A stretch of 10,330 nucleotides of DNA from the NCBI GenBank assembly GCA_934351765.1, contig CAKRJM010000066.1:1-10330 (forward strand), written 5' to 3'. Position 1 is the first letter of the stretch; each line of letters opens with the position of its first letter. Shown piece after piece: positions 4,184-10,330 of the stretch. The DNA is from an uncultured Lachnospiraceae bacterium. Lineage in GTDB: Bacteria > Bacillota > Clostridia > Lachnospirales > Lachnospiraceae. Made by a program: the position numbers and the translations under genes. The notes below the pieces were generated by a model. That model saw nothing but the letters and a program-made list of their open reading frames with translations, was not told the DNA's origin and did not search any database.

Positions 4184-6961
4184 CTATTGAGCCAGCAGAC
4201 CGGGGGCGTTTCCGGGTGCTGCGTTTCCGGAACCGGGACTTCCGCCGGAGCTGCTGTTTCCGGTTCCGCTTCCGGAGCTGTTTCCTGGATGATCAGAATT
4301 CTGGTTTCCGGAGTCACCTTCAGAACCGTTATTCTGACTGTCAGAATTACTTTCATCGGCCTCCGAAGACGGCTCCAGGAACGGGAATGCGCTTCCCGTA
4401 TGAATATAGCAGGAGCTGTTTTTCAGTGCCGCCGGCAGCAGGTAGCTGGTGTCATCGGTGCTTCCGGTGGATTCATCCGTGATCGTCCGGTAGACCCGGT
4501 TGGACTTTAATTCCGACGGGCAGAATTCAGTGGCAAGGCAGCCGCTTAAGGTGCAGACGGTGACGCTGGTATGGTGATCGCAGACCTCTGTAGGAGCGGT
4601 ACCCTTTACGAAATATTCCGTATAAGTCATATCGCCTGCCGGGTCGGCATTGCAGACGCCGGGGATCGCCAGCTTCCCGGATTTGTGACAGATGGTGACC
4701 TCCTCGATGGAGGAGGGCCGTTCCGGGAACTCCTTTGACGGGAGACCGTTACAGGCGCGGGACATGATGTTGTACCAGAGCTGGCGGACATCGGAGCTTT
4801 CCGTCACGGAGGTGTTTTCATCAAAGCCCTGCCATACGCCAAGGGTATAATAAGGCGTATAACCGACAAACCAGATATCATTGCTTCCGGTGGTCGTACC
4901 GCTCTTTGCGGCAGTGGGAAGCCCTTCGATCTTGGTCTCAAAGGAACTGGTTCCGATGTTGCCGTGATTATACAGATGAGAGGATACGCAGACTCCCTGC
5001 ATGGCGTCCGTCAGAAGCCATGCGGTGGTTTCCTTGATAACGGTATGGGTTTCGGGCTCCTTGTCGATAAGGATTCTTCCATTGCTGTCCACGATCTTTG
5101 TATAGTAGACTGGCTTGGTATAAACACCCTTGTTGGCGATGGCAGCGTAAGCAGCTGTCAGCTCCAGGTTGCTGACACCATGGGTAATACCGCCGAGGCA
5201 GAGGGTAGAACCGATATCACTGTATACCTTTCCATTGGCTCCGGTCTCGCTCTCTACCAGAGAGGTGATCCCGAAATCCAGTGCGTACTGATAACCGAGC
5301 TGGGGGGTGACGGTGTTCATCATGGTCTTTAATGCGATAATGTTCATGGAGTAGTCGATTCCGTCACGGATATTGGCATATCCCACGTATTCATCGCCCC
5401 ACCAGTTGGTGAAGGTCTTATCCTCAAAGGAGTAAGGCGCATCATAGTAAACGCTTCCAAGAGTCGCACCGGCGCTGTCCAGGGCAGGTGCGAATGCCGT
5501 CAGAACCTTGAAGGTGGAGCCTGGCTGACGGAGACTGTCTGTGGCACGGTTCAGGCTGAGGGAAGCGGTCTTTTCCCCGCGGCCTCCGCTGATGGCACGG
5601 ACATAACCGGTTTCCTGATCCATGAGGACACAGGAGCCCTGAGGCTGAAGTGTGATATCCAGCCGTTCGCCGTCCACCGTGTCATCGCCTCCGACTACTG
5701 TGCTGCGATATTCAGCGGCACAGGCGCGTGCCTCCTTTTCCGTGGCGAAGATCAGCTTAAAGGCCGCTCCGTTCTTCTGGCGCATATAGCTGCGGACATT
5801 GTTTTCTGAAAAATGCTCGGTGGAGCCGTCTTTATGAGTGACGGACAGACGGTAAGTAAAGCTGTATTTTAATTCTGTATGGGCATAATTGTCCGGGTTG
5901 GAGATCTCCTCGTCCATGATGGTCTGAAGTCCCGGATCCTGGGTCGTGTAGATCCGCAGACCACCGCTGTAAAGAAGGTTTCTTGCCTCCGCTTCCGAAT
6001 AGCCGGCGTCCTCCAGATCAGCCAGCGCCTGGACGATGGTTTCATCAACAAAATAGCTGTAAACAGAGGATTCCGCTTCGCGTGCGGCATCATGATCCGC
6101 GATCTCCGTGTAAACATCATCCCGCTGGGCTTCTTTCAGTTCATCGGCACTGATATAGCCCTGATCAAACATGTTTTCCAGCACGATATCCCGCCGTTTG
6201 GCATTTTCCTCCGGGTGGGTGATGGGATTGTAGCGGGTGGGGTTCGAGGTAACGGCCGCGATAACGGCGCACTCGGAAAGCTCCAGTTCACTGACATGCT
6301 TCCCGAAATAACGCTGGGCAGCCGACTCGACACCGAGCGCATTGGCGCCAAGATTGATCGTGTTCAGATAATTCTGGAGGATAATCGTCTTATCCATGGT
6401 TTTCTCCAGCTGGATTGCCAGATACTGCTCCTGGATCTTTCGTTTGATCTTGGCCCCCAGGGAGGATTCCATTCCACCGCCGAACGCCACGTTCTTAATA
6501 AGCTGCTGGGTGATGGTGCTGGCGCCCTGATCCAGCTCGCCGGAGGTGACAGCGCTGACGGCCGCCCGGGCAAAGCCCTTGACATCGACACCGTTATGGG
6601 TCCAGAACCGGGAATCTTCAATGGCGACAAACGCGTTGATCAGGTTCTTCGGCATTTCGGAATATTCTACCGGCTGTCGGTTTGAGCCTGCCATTACAAG
6701 AGTCTGGATCTCGTTCCCGTCGGCGTCATAAAGGATCGTAGCGGATGCATTAGGCGACATATCGAGAGACGCCAGATCCGGTGTGGAATTCAGAATCCCG
6801 CGGAACATGCCGAGGCCGATGAAAATCAGAACGGTCAGCAGACCGAAAATCCCAAATAAAAAGGCTTTGAACGCAGTGACCGCGATCCGGCTCCTGTGCC
6901 GGACACCAGAAGAAGTCAGATGGCGGAGCTGCTTTTTCAATCCGTTTTTTCCATAATTCAT
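4184..6961 (-). CDS. Class A penicillin-binding protein (PBP1A-type transglycosylase/transpeptidase)
   Basis: A 925-residue bifunctional peptidoglycan synthase. It has a basic cytoplasmic N-terminus, one membrane helix at about 29-52, and then a GT51 glycosyltransferase domain with EDSRFWTHNG (catalytic Glu115), GASTITQQLIKN (146-157) and RKIQEQYLAIQLEK (174-187). The penicillin-binding transpeptidase domain has STFK (nucleophile Ser482), SMN (538-540) and KSGT (686-689). It polymerises lipid II and cross-links stem peptides on the outer face of the membrane. The C-terminus carries several Cys (758, 770, 793, 803, 808, 814), a CxxSGxLA pattern seen in clostridial homologues, and ends in about 60 residues rich in Ser, Gly and Asn. 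The start is set by AGGAGGG (complement of 6968-6974) 6 nt upstream. All catalytic motifs are intact, so it should be active. spoVAE follows downstream. Confidence 0.95.
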   Translation of the reverse strand: MNYGKNGLKKQLRHLTSSGVRHRSRIAVTAFKAFLFGIFGLLTVLIFIGLGMFRGILNSTPDLASLDMSPNASATILYDADGNEIQTLVMAGSNRQPVEYSEMPKNLINAFVAIEDSRFWTHNGVDVKGFARAAVSAVTSGELDQGASTITQQLIKNVAFGGGMESSLGAKIKRKIQEQYLAIQLEKTMDKTIILQNYLNTINLGANALGVESAAQRYFGKHVSELELSECAVIAAVTSNPTRYNPITHPEENAKRRDIVLENMFDQGYISADELKEAQRDDVYTEIADHDAAREAESSVYSYFVDETIVQALADLEDAGYSEAEARNLLYSGGLRIYTTQDPGLQTIMDEEISNPDNYAHTELKYSFTYRLSVTHKDGSTEHFSENNVRSYMRQKNGAAFKLIFATEKEARACAAEYRSTVVGGDDTVDGERLDITLQPQGSCVLMDQETGYVRAISGGRGEKTASLSLNRATDSLRQPGSTFKVLTAFAPALDSAGATLGSVYYDAPYSFEDKTFTNWWGDEYVGYANIRDGIDYSMNIIALKTMMNTVTPQLGYQYALDFGITSLVESETGANGKVYSDIGSTLCLGGITHGVSNLELTAAYAAIANKGVYTKPVYYTKIVDSNGRILIDKEPETHTVIKETTAWLLTDAMQGVCVSSHLYNHGNIGTSSFETKIEGLPTAAKSGTTTGSNDIWFVGYTPYYTLGVWQGFDENTSVTESSDVRQLWYNIMSRACNGLPSKEFPERPSSIEEVTICHKSGKLAIPGVCNADPAGDMTYTEYFVKGTAPTEVCDHHTSVTVCTLSGCLATEFCPSELKSNRVYRTITDESTGSTDDTSYLLPAALKNSSCYIHTGSAFPFLEPSSEADESNSDSQNNGSEGDSGNQNSDHPGNSSGSGTGNSSSGGSPGSGNAAPGNAPGLLAQ

Positions 6962-6982
6962 AGAGTGCCCTCCTAGACCTTC

Positions 6983-6991
6983 AGTATACCA
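6983..6991 (-). promoter_or_regulatory. Extended -10 promoter for the PBP gene
   Basis: On the minus strand TGGTATACT (6991-6983) is a TGn extension followed by a 5/6 -10 hexamer. No good -35 is present 17 nt upstream. The predicted start near 6976 leaves a very short leader that begins almost at the SD. Confidence 0.5.
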
Positions 6992-7033
6992 AAAAACAGA
7001 CAGGGATAAAAGGGGTAATAGTAAAAACGATGG

Positions 7034-7062
7034 TTGCCCCGGCGGGAAATCTGTATTACAAT
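7034..7062 (+). promoter_or_regulatory. Sigma-A-type promoter for the YigZ/IMPACT gene
   Basis: TTGCCC (7034-7039, 4/6) is followed by a 17-nt spacer and TACAAT (7057-7062, 5/6). The predicted start near 7069 gives a leader of about 29 nt. It is divergent from the PBP promoter; together they account for the 136-nt gap 6962-7097. Confidence 0.65.
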
Positions 7063-7097
7063 GAGGGCGTAAAACGAAGGAGAGGAAAGGAAAATCT

Positions 7098-7754
7098 ATG
7101 AGAACAGATTATCTGGAGGCTTACCGCGGCGGGGAGGGAGAACTGATCGAAAAGAAATCCCGGTTTATTGCACAGGTGCGCCCGGTAAAATCAGAGGAAG
7201 AGGCAGCTTCGTTTATAGAAGAGGTGCGGAAAAAATACTGGGATGCCAGGCATCACTGCAGTGCGTTTTCTGTCGGTCTTGTGAATCCAACGCTCCGATG
7301 CAGTGACGACGGAGAACCGGGCGGAACAGCCGGCCGGCCCATGCTGGATGTGATCACCGGTGCACAGATCCATAATATCTGTGTGGTGGTGACGAGATAC
7401 TTTGGCGGAACCCTGCTTGGAACAGGCGGACTGGTGCGGGCATATTCCGGTGCGGTAAAGGAAGGGCTGAAGCACAGTGTTATCCTTCATAAAAAGCCGG
7501 GGCAGGAGCTGTTCATCACCTGTGATTACAACGGGCTTGGAAAGCTCCAGTATCTTGCCGCGCAAAACGGTGTACAGATCCTGGATACGGAATACACCGA
7601 ATCGGTGACTGCCCGCGTCATGGCCCCGGAGGAGATCTGTGACGGGTTCATCAAAAAGATCACCGAGGCCACCGGAGGAAAGGCCGTGATAAAAAAAGGC
7701 GAAGCGCCTTATTATGCGGAGCATGACGGGGAAATCCTGCTGTTTTCGGAGTAA
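7098..7754 (+). CDS. yigZ: YigZ/IMPACT (UPF0029) family protein
   Basis: A 218-residue two-domain protein of normal length. The N-terminal UPF0029/IMPACT domain (about 15-125) has KKSRFIAQVRPV, DARHHCSAF, the DDGEPGGTAGRPML loop (70-83) and the signature VVVTRYFGGTLLGTGGLVRAY (97-116). The C-terminal part (about 135-205) fits the ferredoxin-like DUF1949 domain. Eukaryotic IMPACT binds GCN1 and limits eIF2alpha-kinase activation. Bacterial YigZ/YvyE proteins are conserved cytoplasmic proteins of uncertain role, thought to bind nucleic acid or ribosomes. AAAGGA at 7086-7091, 6 nt before the ATG, sets the start. It stops 3 nt from the stop of the opposing dehydrogenase gene, and its last 65 nt hold that gene's terminator on the other strand. 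Confidence 0.93.
   Translation: MRTDYLEAYRGGEGELIEKKSRFIAQVRPVKSEEEAASFIEEVRKKYWDARHHCSAFSVGLVNPTLRCSDDGEPGGTAGRPMLDVITGAQIHNICVVVTRYFGGTLLGTGGLVRAYSGAVKEGLKHSVILHKKPGQELFITCDYNGLGKLQYLAAQNGVQILDTEYTESVTARVMAPEEICDGFIKKITEATGGKAVIKKGEAPYYAEHDGEILLFSE
7691..7710 (-). terminator. Intrinsic terminator of the dehydrogenase, inside yigZ
   Basis: On the minus strand AAGGCG-CTT-CGCCTT (7710-7696) forms a 6-bp stem with a 3-nt loop, running straight into seven T residues (7697-7691). It lies about 48 nt past the stop of the minus-strand dehydrogenase and within the yigZ coding sequence (Lys-Lys-Gly-Glu-Ala-Pro codons). On the plus strand the flanking bases do not give a comparable U-tract. Confidence 0.75.
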
Positions 7755-7757
7755 AGA

Positions 7758-8483
7758 TTACTGCCAGCCTCCGTCCATCGTGATGATCTGTCCGGTGAGA
7801 TAGGCGGGGGAGGTCAGAAGCTGGAAAGCAAGCTCGGCGACCTCATCCGGTGTTCCAAGACGACAGGCGGGGATCTCGTCAATCAGTGCCGTCCGTTCGT
7901 CCTCATCCAGAAACTGGTTCATCGTGGTGTCAATGGCACCGCAGGCGATGGCATTGACCGGAATTCCGGAGGGAGCCAGCTCCTTTGCCAGCGCTTTTGT
8001 CAACGCGTTGACGCCGCCCTTGGATGCGGAATAGGCCGCTTCACAGGAGGCGCCGACCGAGCCCCAGACGGAGGAAATATTTAGGATCCGTCCGGCATGG
8101 GCCGAGACCATGGAGGGAATGGCCAGGCGGCAGCAGTAAAAGACGGAGGACAGGTTGGTGCCGATGACCTGATTCCACTCAGCAGGCGACATGTCCTGAA
8201 GAAGTCCGATCCGGGAAATCCCGGCATTGTTGATCAGAAGATCCGGAGTACCGAAGGAGCAGGCTGCATCAAAAAGCTGTTCACAGTCTGAGGGATCGCC
8301 CACATCGGCGGCGATGGCCAGACAATCCGTTCCCAGGGCTTCGATATCTGCCTTTGTTTTCAGAAGCGTCTCTTCTCCTCTGGAGCAGATCACCAGACGG
8401 CAGCCCTCTCTGGCGAGACGCAGGGCAATGGCGCGCCCGATCCCGCGGGAAGCGCCGGTGACGTAAGCAGTAAGATCCTTCAT
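7758..8483 (-). CDS. Short-chain dehydrogenase/reductase, possibly EF-P 5-aminopentanone reductase (YmfI-like)
   Basis: A 241-residue classical SDR. The Rossmann nucleotide loop is TGASRGIG (9-16), NNAG is at 85-88, and the catalytic tetrad is Asn110, Ser138, Tyr151 and Lys155 (YSASK). Ser34-Arg35 after the second strand favours NADP(H). General FabG-type 3-oxoacyl-ACP reductases share these motifs. However, the stretch ISSVWGSVGASCEAAYSASK followed by GGVNALTKALAKELAPSGI resembles the ISSMWGQVGASCEVAYSASK form that I recall from clostridial proteins annotated as YmfI, which reduces 5-aminopentanone on elongation factor P in Bacillus. No fatty-acid synthesis genes lie nearby, which weakly supports the second reading. 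AAAGGA (complement of 8492-8497), 8 nt upstream, sets the start. The SDR family is near certain; the substrate is not. Confidence 0.93.
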   Translation of the reverse strand: MKDLTAYVTGASRGIGRAIALRLAREGCRLVICSRGEETLLKTKADIEALGTDCLAIAADVGDPSDCEQLFDAACSFGTPDLLINNAGISRIGLLQDMSPAEWNQVIGTNLSSVFYCCRLAIPSMVSAHAGRILNISSVWGSVGASCEAAYSASKGGVNALTKALAKELAPSGIPVNAIACGAIDTTMNQFLDEDERTALIDEIPACRLGTPDEVAELAFQLLTSPAYLTGQIITMDGGWQ

Positions 8484-8499
8484 AGAAAAAATCCTTTCA

Positions 8500-8528
8500 T
8501 TGATATCATAGGTGTATTATAACATAAA
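8500..8528 (+). promoter_or_regulatory. Candidate promoter for the membrane protein gene
   Basis: TTGATA (8500-8505, 5/6) is followed by a 17-nt spacer and CATAAA (8523-8528, 4/6). The predicted start near 8535 leaves about 20 nt to the ATG. It shares DNA with the opposing dehydrogenase promoter, so the two could not be occupied at once. Confidence 0.45.
8516..8524 (-). promoter_or_regulatory. Extended -10 promoter for the dehydrogenase
   Basis: On the minus strand TGTTATAAT (8524-8516) is a TGn extension plus a consensus TATAAT. No recognisable -35 lies 17 nt upstream. The predicted start near 8509 leaves about 25 nt of leader, with the SD AAAGGA inside it. It overlaps the candidate plus-strand promoter at 8500-8528. 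Confidence 0.6.
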
Positions 8529-8555
8529 AAAACAGAAAGCGAGGAAAAACAGAGC

Positions 8556-9173
8556 ATGACGATCCGAGGCAGACACCGCGGCGGCAAAGAAAACAGCAGA
8601 GAAGGGCGGCTGAAATGGCTGCTCGGAACAGCGGCCCTGTGTGCATTTGCGGTGATTCTCGTTCTGGTGGCGAAATCCATGATCCAGAAGCGGGGAAAGC
8701 AGGGTACAGAGGAATCTGGTGCAGATGTTGTGGCGGTTTTGGAGGAATATTATCAAAAAGGTGATTATCAGGGGCTTTATGATGCCTACACGAATGCCGG
8801 AGTAAGCGGTTCAGAGTATCAGAAGTACTGGGAAGTGGGAAGCGCAAGGAACTGGATGAAGGCCATGGAGGAGACGAAGAAAGCTCTTGAGGAGCCTGAA
8901 GCTTCATCGGTCTACTATGGGATTTCCTATGCGTTGTCCGGTGACTGCCAGGCTCTGAAGATGATCGATGAGGCAGTTTCCGACGGGATCGTGCGGGATA
9001 ATGAAGATGTGCTGAATCAGTTTCGTATGGAGATCGAAACCTTCTTCCGGGAGACACTGCAGCTTACCGACCAGGAAATCGGAGAGATCAAGGCGGCAGC
9101 AAAAGAAGGAAAACAGCTGGACTGGGATTCCTATGAGGAGAATGTGAAGCAGAGACTGGGGCTGGGAGCCTAA
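8556..9173 (+). CDS. Single-pass membrane protein of unknown function
   Basis: I do not recognise a family for this 205-residue protein. Residues 1-20 are very basic (RGRHRGGKENSREGRLK), residues 21-39 form one hydrophobic helix, and a short basic patch follows (40-50). The remaining 155 residues are hydrophilic and predict as mostly helical, with an EEYYQKGDYQGLYDAY stretch (63-78) resembling half of a TPR-like helical hairpin. The strongly positive N-terminus suggests an N-in, C-out topology with the helical domain outside, although the basic patch after the helix makes this less certain. There is no cleavable signal, lipobox or sorting motif. GAGGA at 8541-8545, 10 nt upstream, supports the start. 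The gene shares a divergent control region with the dehydrogenase, and its stop codon overlaps that of the opposing methyltransferase. Confidence 0.8.
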   Translation: MTIRGRHRGGKENSREGRLKWLLGTAALCAFAVILVLVAKSMIQKRGKQGTEESGADVVAVLEEYYQKGDYQGLYDAYTNAGVSGSEYQKYWEVGSARNWMKAMEETKKALEEPEASSVYYGISYALSGDCQALKMIDEAVSDGIVRDNEDVLNQFRMEIETFFRETLQLTDQEIGEIKAAAKEGKQLDWDSYEENVKQRLGLGA

Positions 9174-10036
9174 TGGCTTTCCCAGCGCCCGGAGGCTCCG
9201 CAGGGGAGCACCAGTCCGGTCTTTGTGACCGGAAGTCCGACTTCATCGGCGGAAATGGTTCCCTGATAGTTCTTTAAGGTTACGCCGAGCATATAAGAGA
9301 GCACAGACGGGGCAAGCCCGGTGGTATAGGAATTGATCAGGAAAAACAGCGGATCATCAGACAGAAGCTTTGCACAGAGCTCCACCAGCGGGAAAATGGC
9401 GTCCTCGATCTTCCAGATCTCCCCCTTCGGCCCGCGGCCATAGGAGGGAGGATCCATGATGATCCCGTCGTAATGGTTTCCGCGGCGGATCTCCCGCTCT
9501 ACGAACTTTACACAATCGTCCACGATCCAGCGGATCGGTGCATCGGAAAGACCGGAGGATTTTGCGTTTTCCTTCGCCCAGGTTACCATGCCCTTGGAGG
9601 CGTCCACATGAGTCACTGCCGCTCCTGCGGAAGCACATGCCAGAGTCGCACCGCCGGTATAGGCGAAGAGATTCAGAACCTTGACAGGTCTGCCTGTGGC
9701 TTTGATTTTTTCGGAGAACCAGTCCCAGTTGACGGCCTGTTCAGGAAAAAGTCCGGTGTGTTTGAAGCTGAAGGGCTTCAGATTAAACGTAAGTCCCAGC
9801 CGTTCATAGCCGATGCTCCACTGCTCCGGCAGATCGAAAAATTCCCATTCACCGCCGCCACGGCTGCTGCGGTGGTAGTGGCCGTTACATGTTTTCCAGC
9901 CCCGTTCTGTTCGGGGGGTATTCCAGATCACCTGCGGGTCAGGCCGCACCAGAAGATAATTCCCCCAGCGCTCCAGCTTTTCCCCGTTCGAGGTATCGAT
10001 CACTTCATAATCATTCCAGTTGTTGGCAGTCCACAT
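9170..10036 (-). CDS. Class I SAM-dependent methyltransferase (RlmI/RlmK-like rRNA methyltransferase family)
   Basis: A 288-residue protein with a Rossmann methyltransferase core. Motif I is LNLFAYTGGATL (121-132), the acidic motif II is THVDAS (Asp145), VDDC is at 172-175, and DPPSYG (195-200) is the catalytic motif IV of base methyltransferases. The FAYTGG and DPPSYGRGPKGEIW elements are typical of the Methyltrans_SAM family that includes the 23S rRNA m5C methyltransferase RlmI and the RlmKL C-terminal domain. Unlike RlmI it has no N-terminal PUA domain; residues 1-100 are a short Trp-rich leader (GNYLLVRPDPQVIW), so its exact target is unknown. AAAGGA (complement of 10046-10051), 9 nt upstream, sets the start. 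It has its own strong promoter, and its stop overlaps the converging membrane-protein gene by 4 nt. Confidence 0.9.
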   Translation of the reverse strand: MWTANNWNDYEVIDTSNGEKLERWGNYLLVRPDPQVIWNTPRTERGWKTCNGHYHRSSRGGGEWEFFDLPEQWSIGYERLGLTFNLKPFSFKHTGLFPEQAVNWDWFSEKIKATGRPVKVLNLFAYTGGATLACASAGAAVTHVDASKGMVTWAKENAKSSGLSDAPIRWIVDDCVKFVEREIRRGNHYDGIIMDPPSYGRGPKGEIWKIEDAIFPLVELCAKLLSDDPLFFLINSYTTGLAPSVLSYMLGVTLKNYQGTISADEVGLPVTKTGLVLPCGASGRWESH

Positions 10037-10085
10037 AAAGAGGAGTCCTTTCTATTCATCCATGATAAAAATGTACATCGTATTT

Positions 10086-10114
10086 ATTATAACTGGTTTG
10101 GGAAAAGGCGTCAA
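10086..10114 (-). promoter_or_regulatory. Strong sigma-A-type promoter for the methyltransferase
   Basis: On the minus strand TTGACG (10114-10109, 5/6) is followed by a 17-nt spacer and a consensus TATAAT (10091-10086). The predicted start near 10079 gives a leader of about 43 nt. This is the best promoter match in the window. Confidence 0.8.
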
Positions 10115-10159
10115 CGAAATGCTGACAGCAACATGGCAGGATAGCGTATGGGAAAAGGC
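10099..10159 (+). repeat. 11-bp direct repeat in the divergent control region
   Basis: TGGGAAAAGGC occurs at 10099-10109 and again at 10149-10159, exactly 50 bp apart. The first copy overlaps the -35/spacer of the methyltransferase promoter. The second overlaps a weak plus-strand -35 (TGGGAA, 10149-10154) placed 17 nt before TATGAT (10172-10177), a possible reductase promoter. A shared regulator site is conceivable but unproven. Confidence 0.5.
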
Positions 10160-10186
10160 CGGCATATATGATATGATGAAATCAAA

Positions 10187-10212
10187 TTGCACCTGCAGTA
10201 GGTGGCAGGCAA
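10187..10212 (+). repeat. Imperfect dyad upstream of the aldo/keto reductase gene
   Basis: TTGC-ac-CTGC (10187-10196) is the inverted complement of GCAGGCAA (10205-10212), with a 2-nt bulge and an 8-nt loop. The same segment can instead form CACCT/AGGTG (10190-10194 with 10200-10204), so two exclusive hairpins are possible. It lies between the possible -10 and the SD, where an operator or leader hairpin could act. No T-tract follows. Confidence 0.35.
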
Positions 10213-10238
10213 ATCGGATATGAAAAAGGAGGAAGAAT

Positions 10239-10330
10239 ATGAAACACATTATGATCGGCGGCGTGATGGAAGCCTCGGAAATGGCTCTTGGCTGTATGAG
10301 AGACTGTCGGATCCCCTTTGAGGATGCGGA
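10239..10330 (+). CDS. Probable aldo/keto reductase, 3' end outside window
   Basis: An ATG at 10239 is preceded by a full AAGGAGG (10226-10232) with 6-nt spacing, and the frame stays open to the window end. The 30 visible residues (MKHIMIGGVMEASEMALGCM, then RDCRIPFEDA) match the N-terminus of NADPH-dependent aldo/keto reductases, where G-x-x-x-S-x-x-x-L-G-C-M-R is the first barrel strand. The catalytic Asp/Tyr/Lys/His lie beyond the window, so the substrate cannot be assessed. It is divergent from the methyltransferase, with 202 nt between the two starts. Confidence 0.7.
   Translation, partial: MKHIMIGGVMEASEMALGCMRDCRIPFEDA

Noticed and set aside
3600..4190. 196-codon plus-strand frame across the hydrolase end and spoVAE
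   Set aside because: It overlaps two well-supported genes and the translation has no family resemblance.
5879..6685. 268-codon plus-strand frame inside the PBP gene
   Set aside because: It is antisense to the intact GT51 domain, shows no domain and has no convincing ribosome binding site.
7690..7716. The same hairpin as a plus-strand yigZ terminator
   Set aside because: It lies about 45 nt before the yigZ stop codon and is followed by ATTATG rather than a T-run.
9473..10144. 223-codon plus-strand frame opposite the methyltransferase
   Set aside because: Shadow of the methyltransferase coding sequence; it runs into the divergent promoter region and has no domain.
10187..10224. MerR-type promoter (TTGCAC plus dyad plus TATGAA) for the reductase
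   Set aside because: The spacer would be 26 nt; MerR-type promoters have 19-20 nt.

Overview
The window looks like an ordinary chromosomal segment of a spore-forming, mid-GC anaerobic Firmicute, most likely a member of the Lachnospiraceae. Four things point there: strong AGGAGG-type ribosome binding sites, a SpoVAE sporulation protein, a short protein with a C-terminal domain resembling the clostridial DUF6465 family, and a SleB-type cell wall hydrolase carrying a PcsB/CwlO-like coiled coil. I see no insertion sequence, phage gene, CRISPR array, tRNA or rRNA.

Layout. 1-1224 (+) is the 3' part of a leucine-rich-repeat protein. It is followed by a YbaK/EbsC-type tRNA-editing protein (1268-1738, +), the DUF6465-like protein with a histone-like Lys/Ala N-terminus (1857-2396, +) and a secreted coiled-coil/SleB hydrolase (2414-3694, +). 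On the minus strand, a class A penicillin-binding protein (6961-4184) is followed at once by spoVAE (4127-3771). A divergent promoter region (6962-7097) separates the PBP from the YigZ/IMPACT-family gene (7098-7754, +). That gene converges with a short-chain dehydrogenase (8483-7758, -), leaving 3 nt between the stop codons. A second divergent promoter region (8484-8555) serves the dehydrogenase and a single-pass membrane protein of unknown function (8556-9173, +). The membrane protein converges with, and overlaps by 4 nt, a class I SAM-dependent rRNA-type methyltransferase (10036-9170, -). The window ends in the first 30 codons of a probable aldo/keto reductase (10239 onward, +).

Themes. One is cell envelope and spores: PBP, SleB-type hydrolase, SpoVAE and the membrane protein. 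The other is translation quality: YbaK editing, a YigZ/IMPACT protein, a dehydrogenase resembling the EF-P 5-aminopentanone reductase YmfI, and the methyltransferase. These are neighbourhoods rather than one operon; promoters and hairpins split them into small units.

The best non-coding signal is at the PBP/spoVAE junction (4116-4182, -). An inverted repeat followed by a T7 run forms a terminator-like structure whose 3' arm contains the spoVAE start codon and whose U-tract is spoVAE codons 2-4. A weak sigma-G-like promoter is placed so that its transcript would lack the 5' arm. This could insulate a sporulation gene from vegetative read-through. A second compact arrangement is an intrinsic terminator for the dehydrogenase embedded in the 3' coding region of yigZ. 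I did not find convincing evidence of a wholly new multi-gene system.
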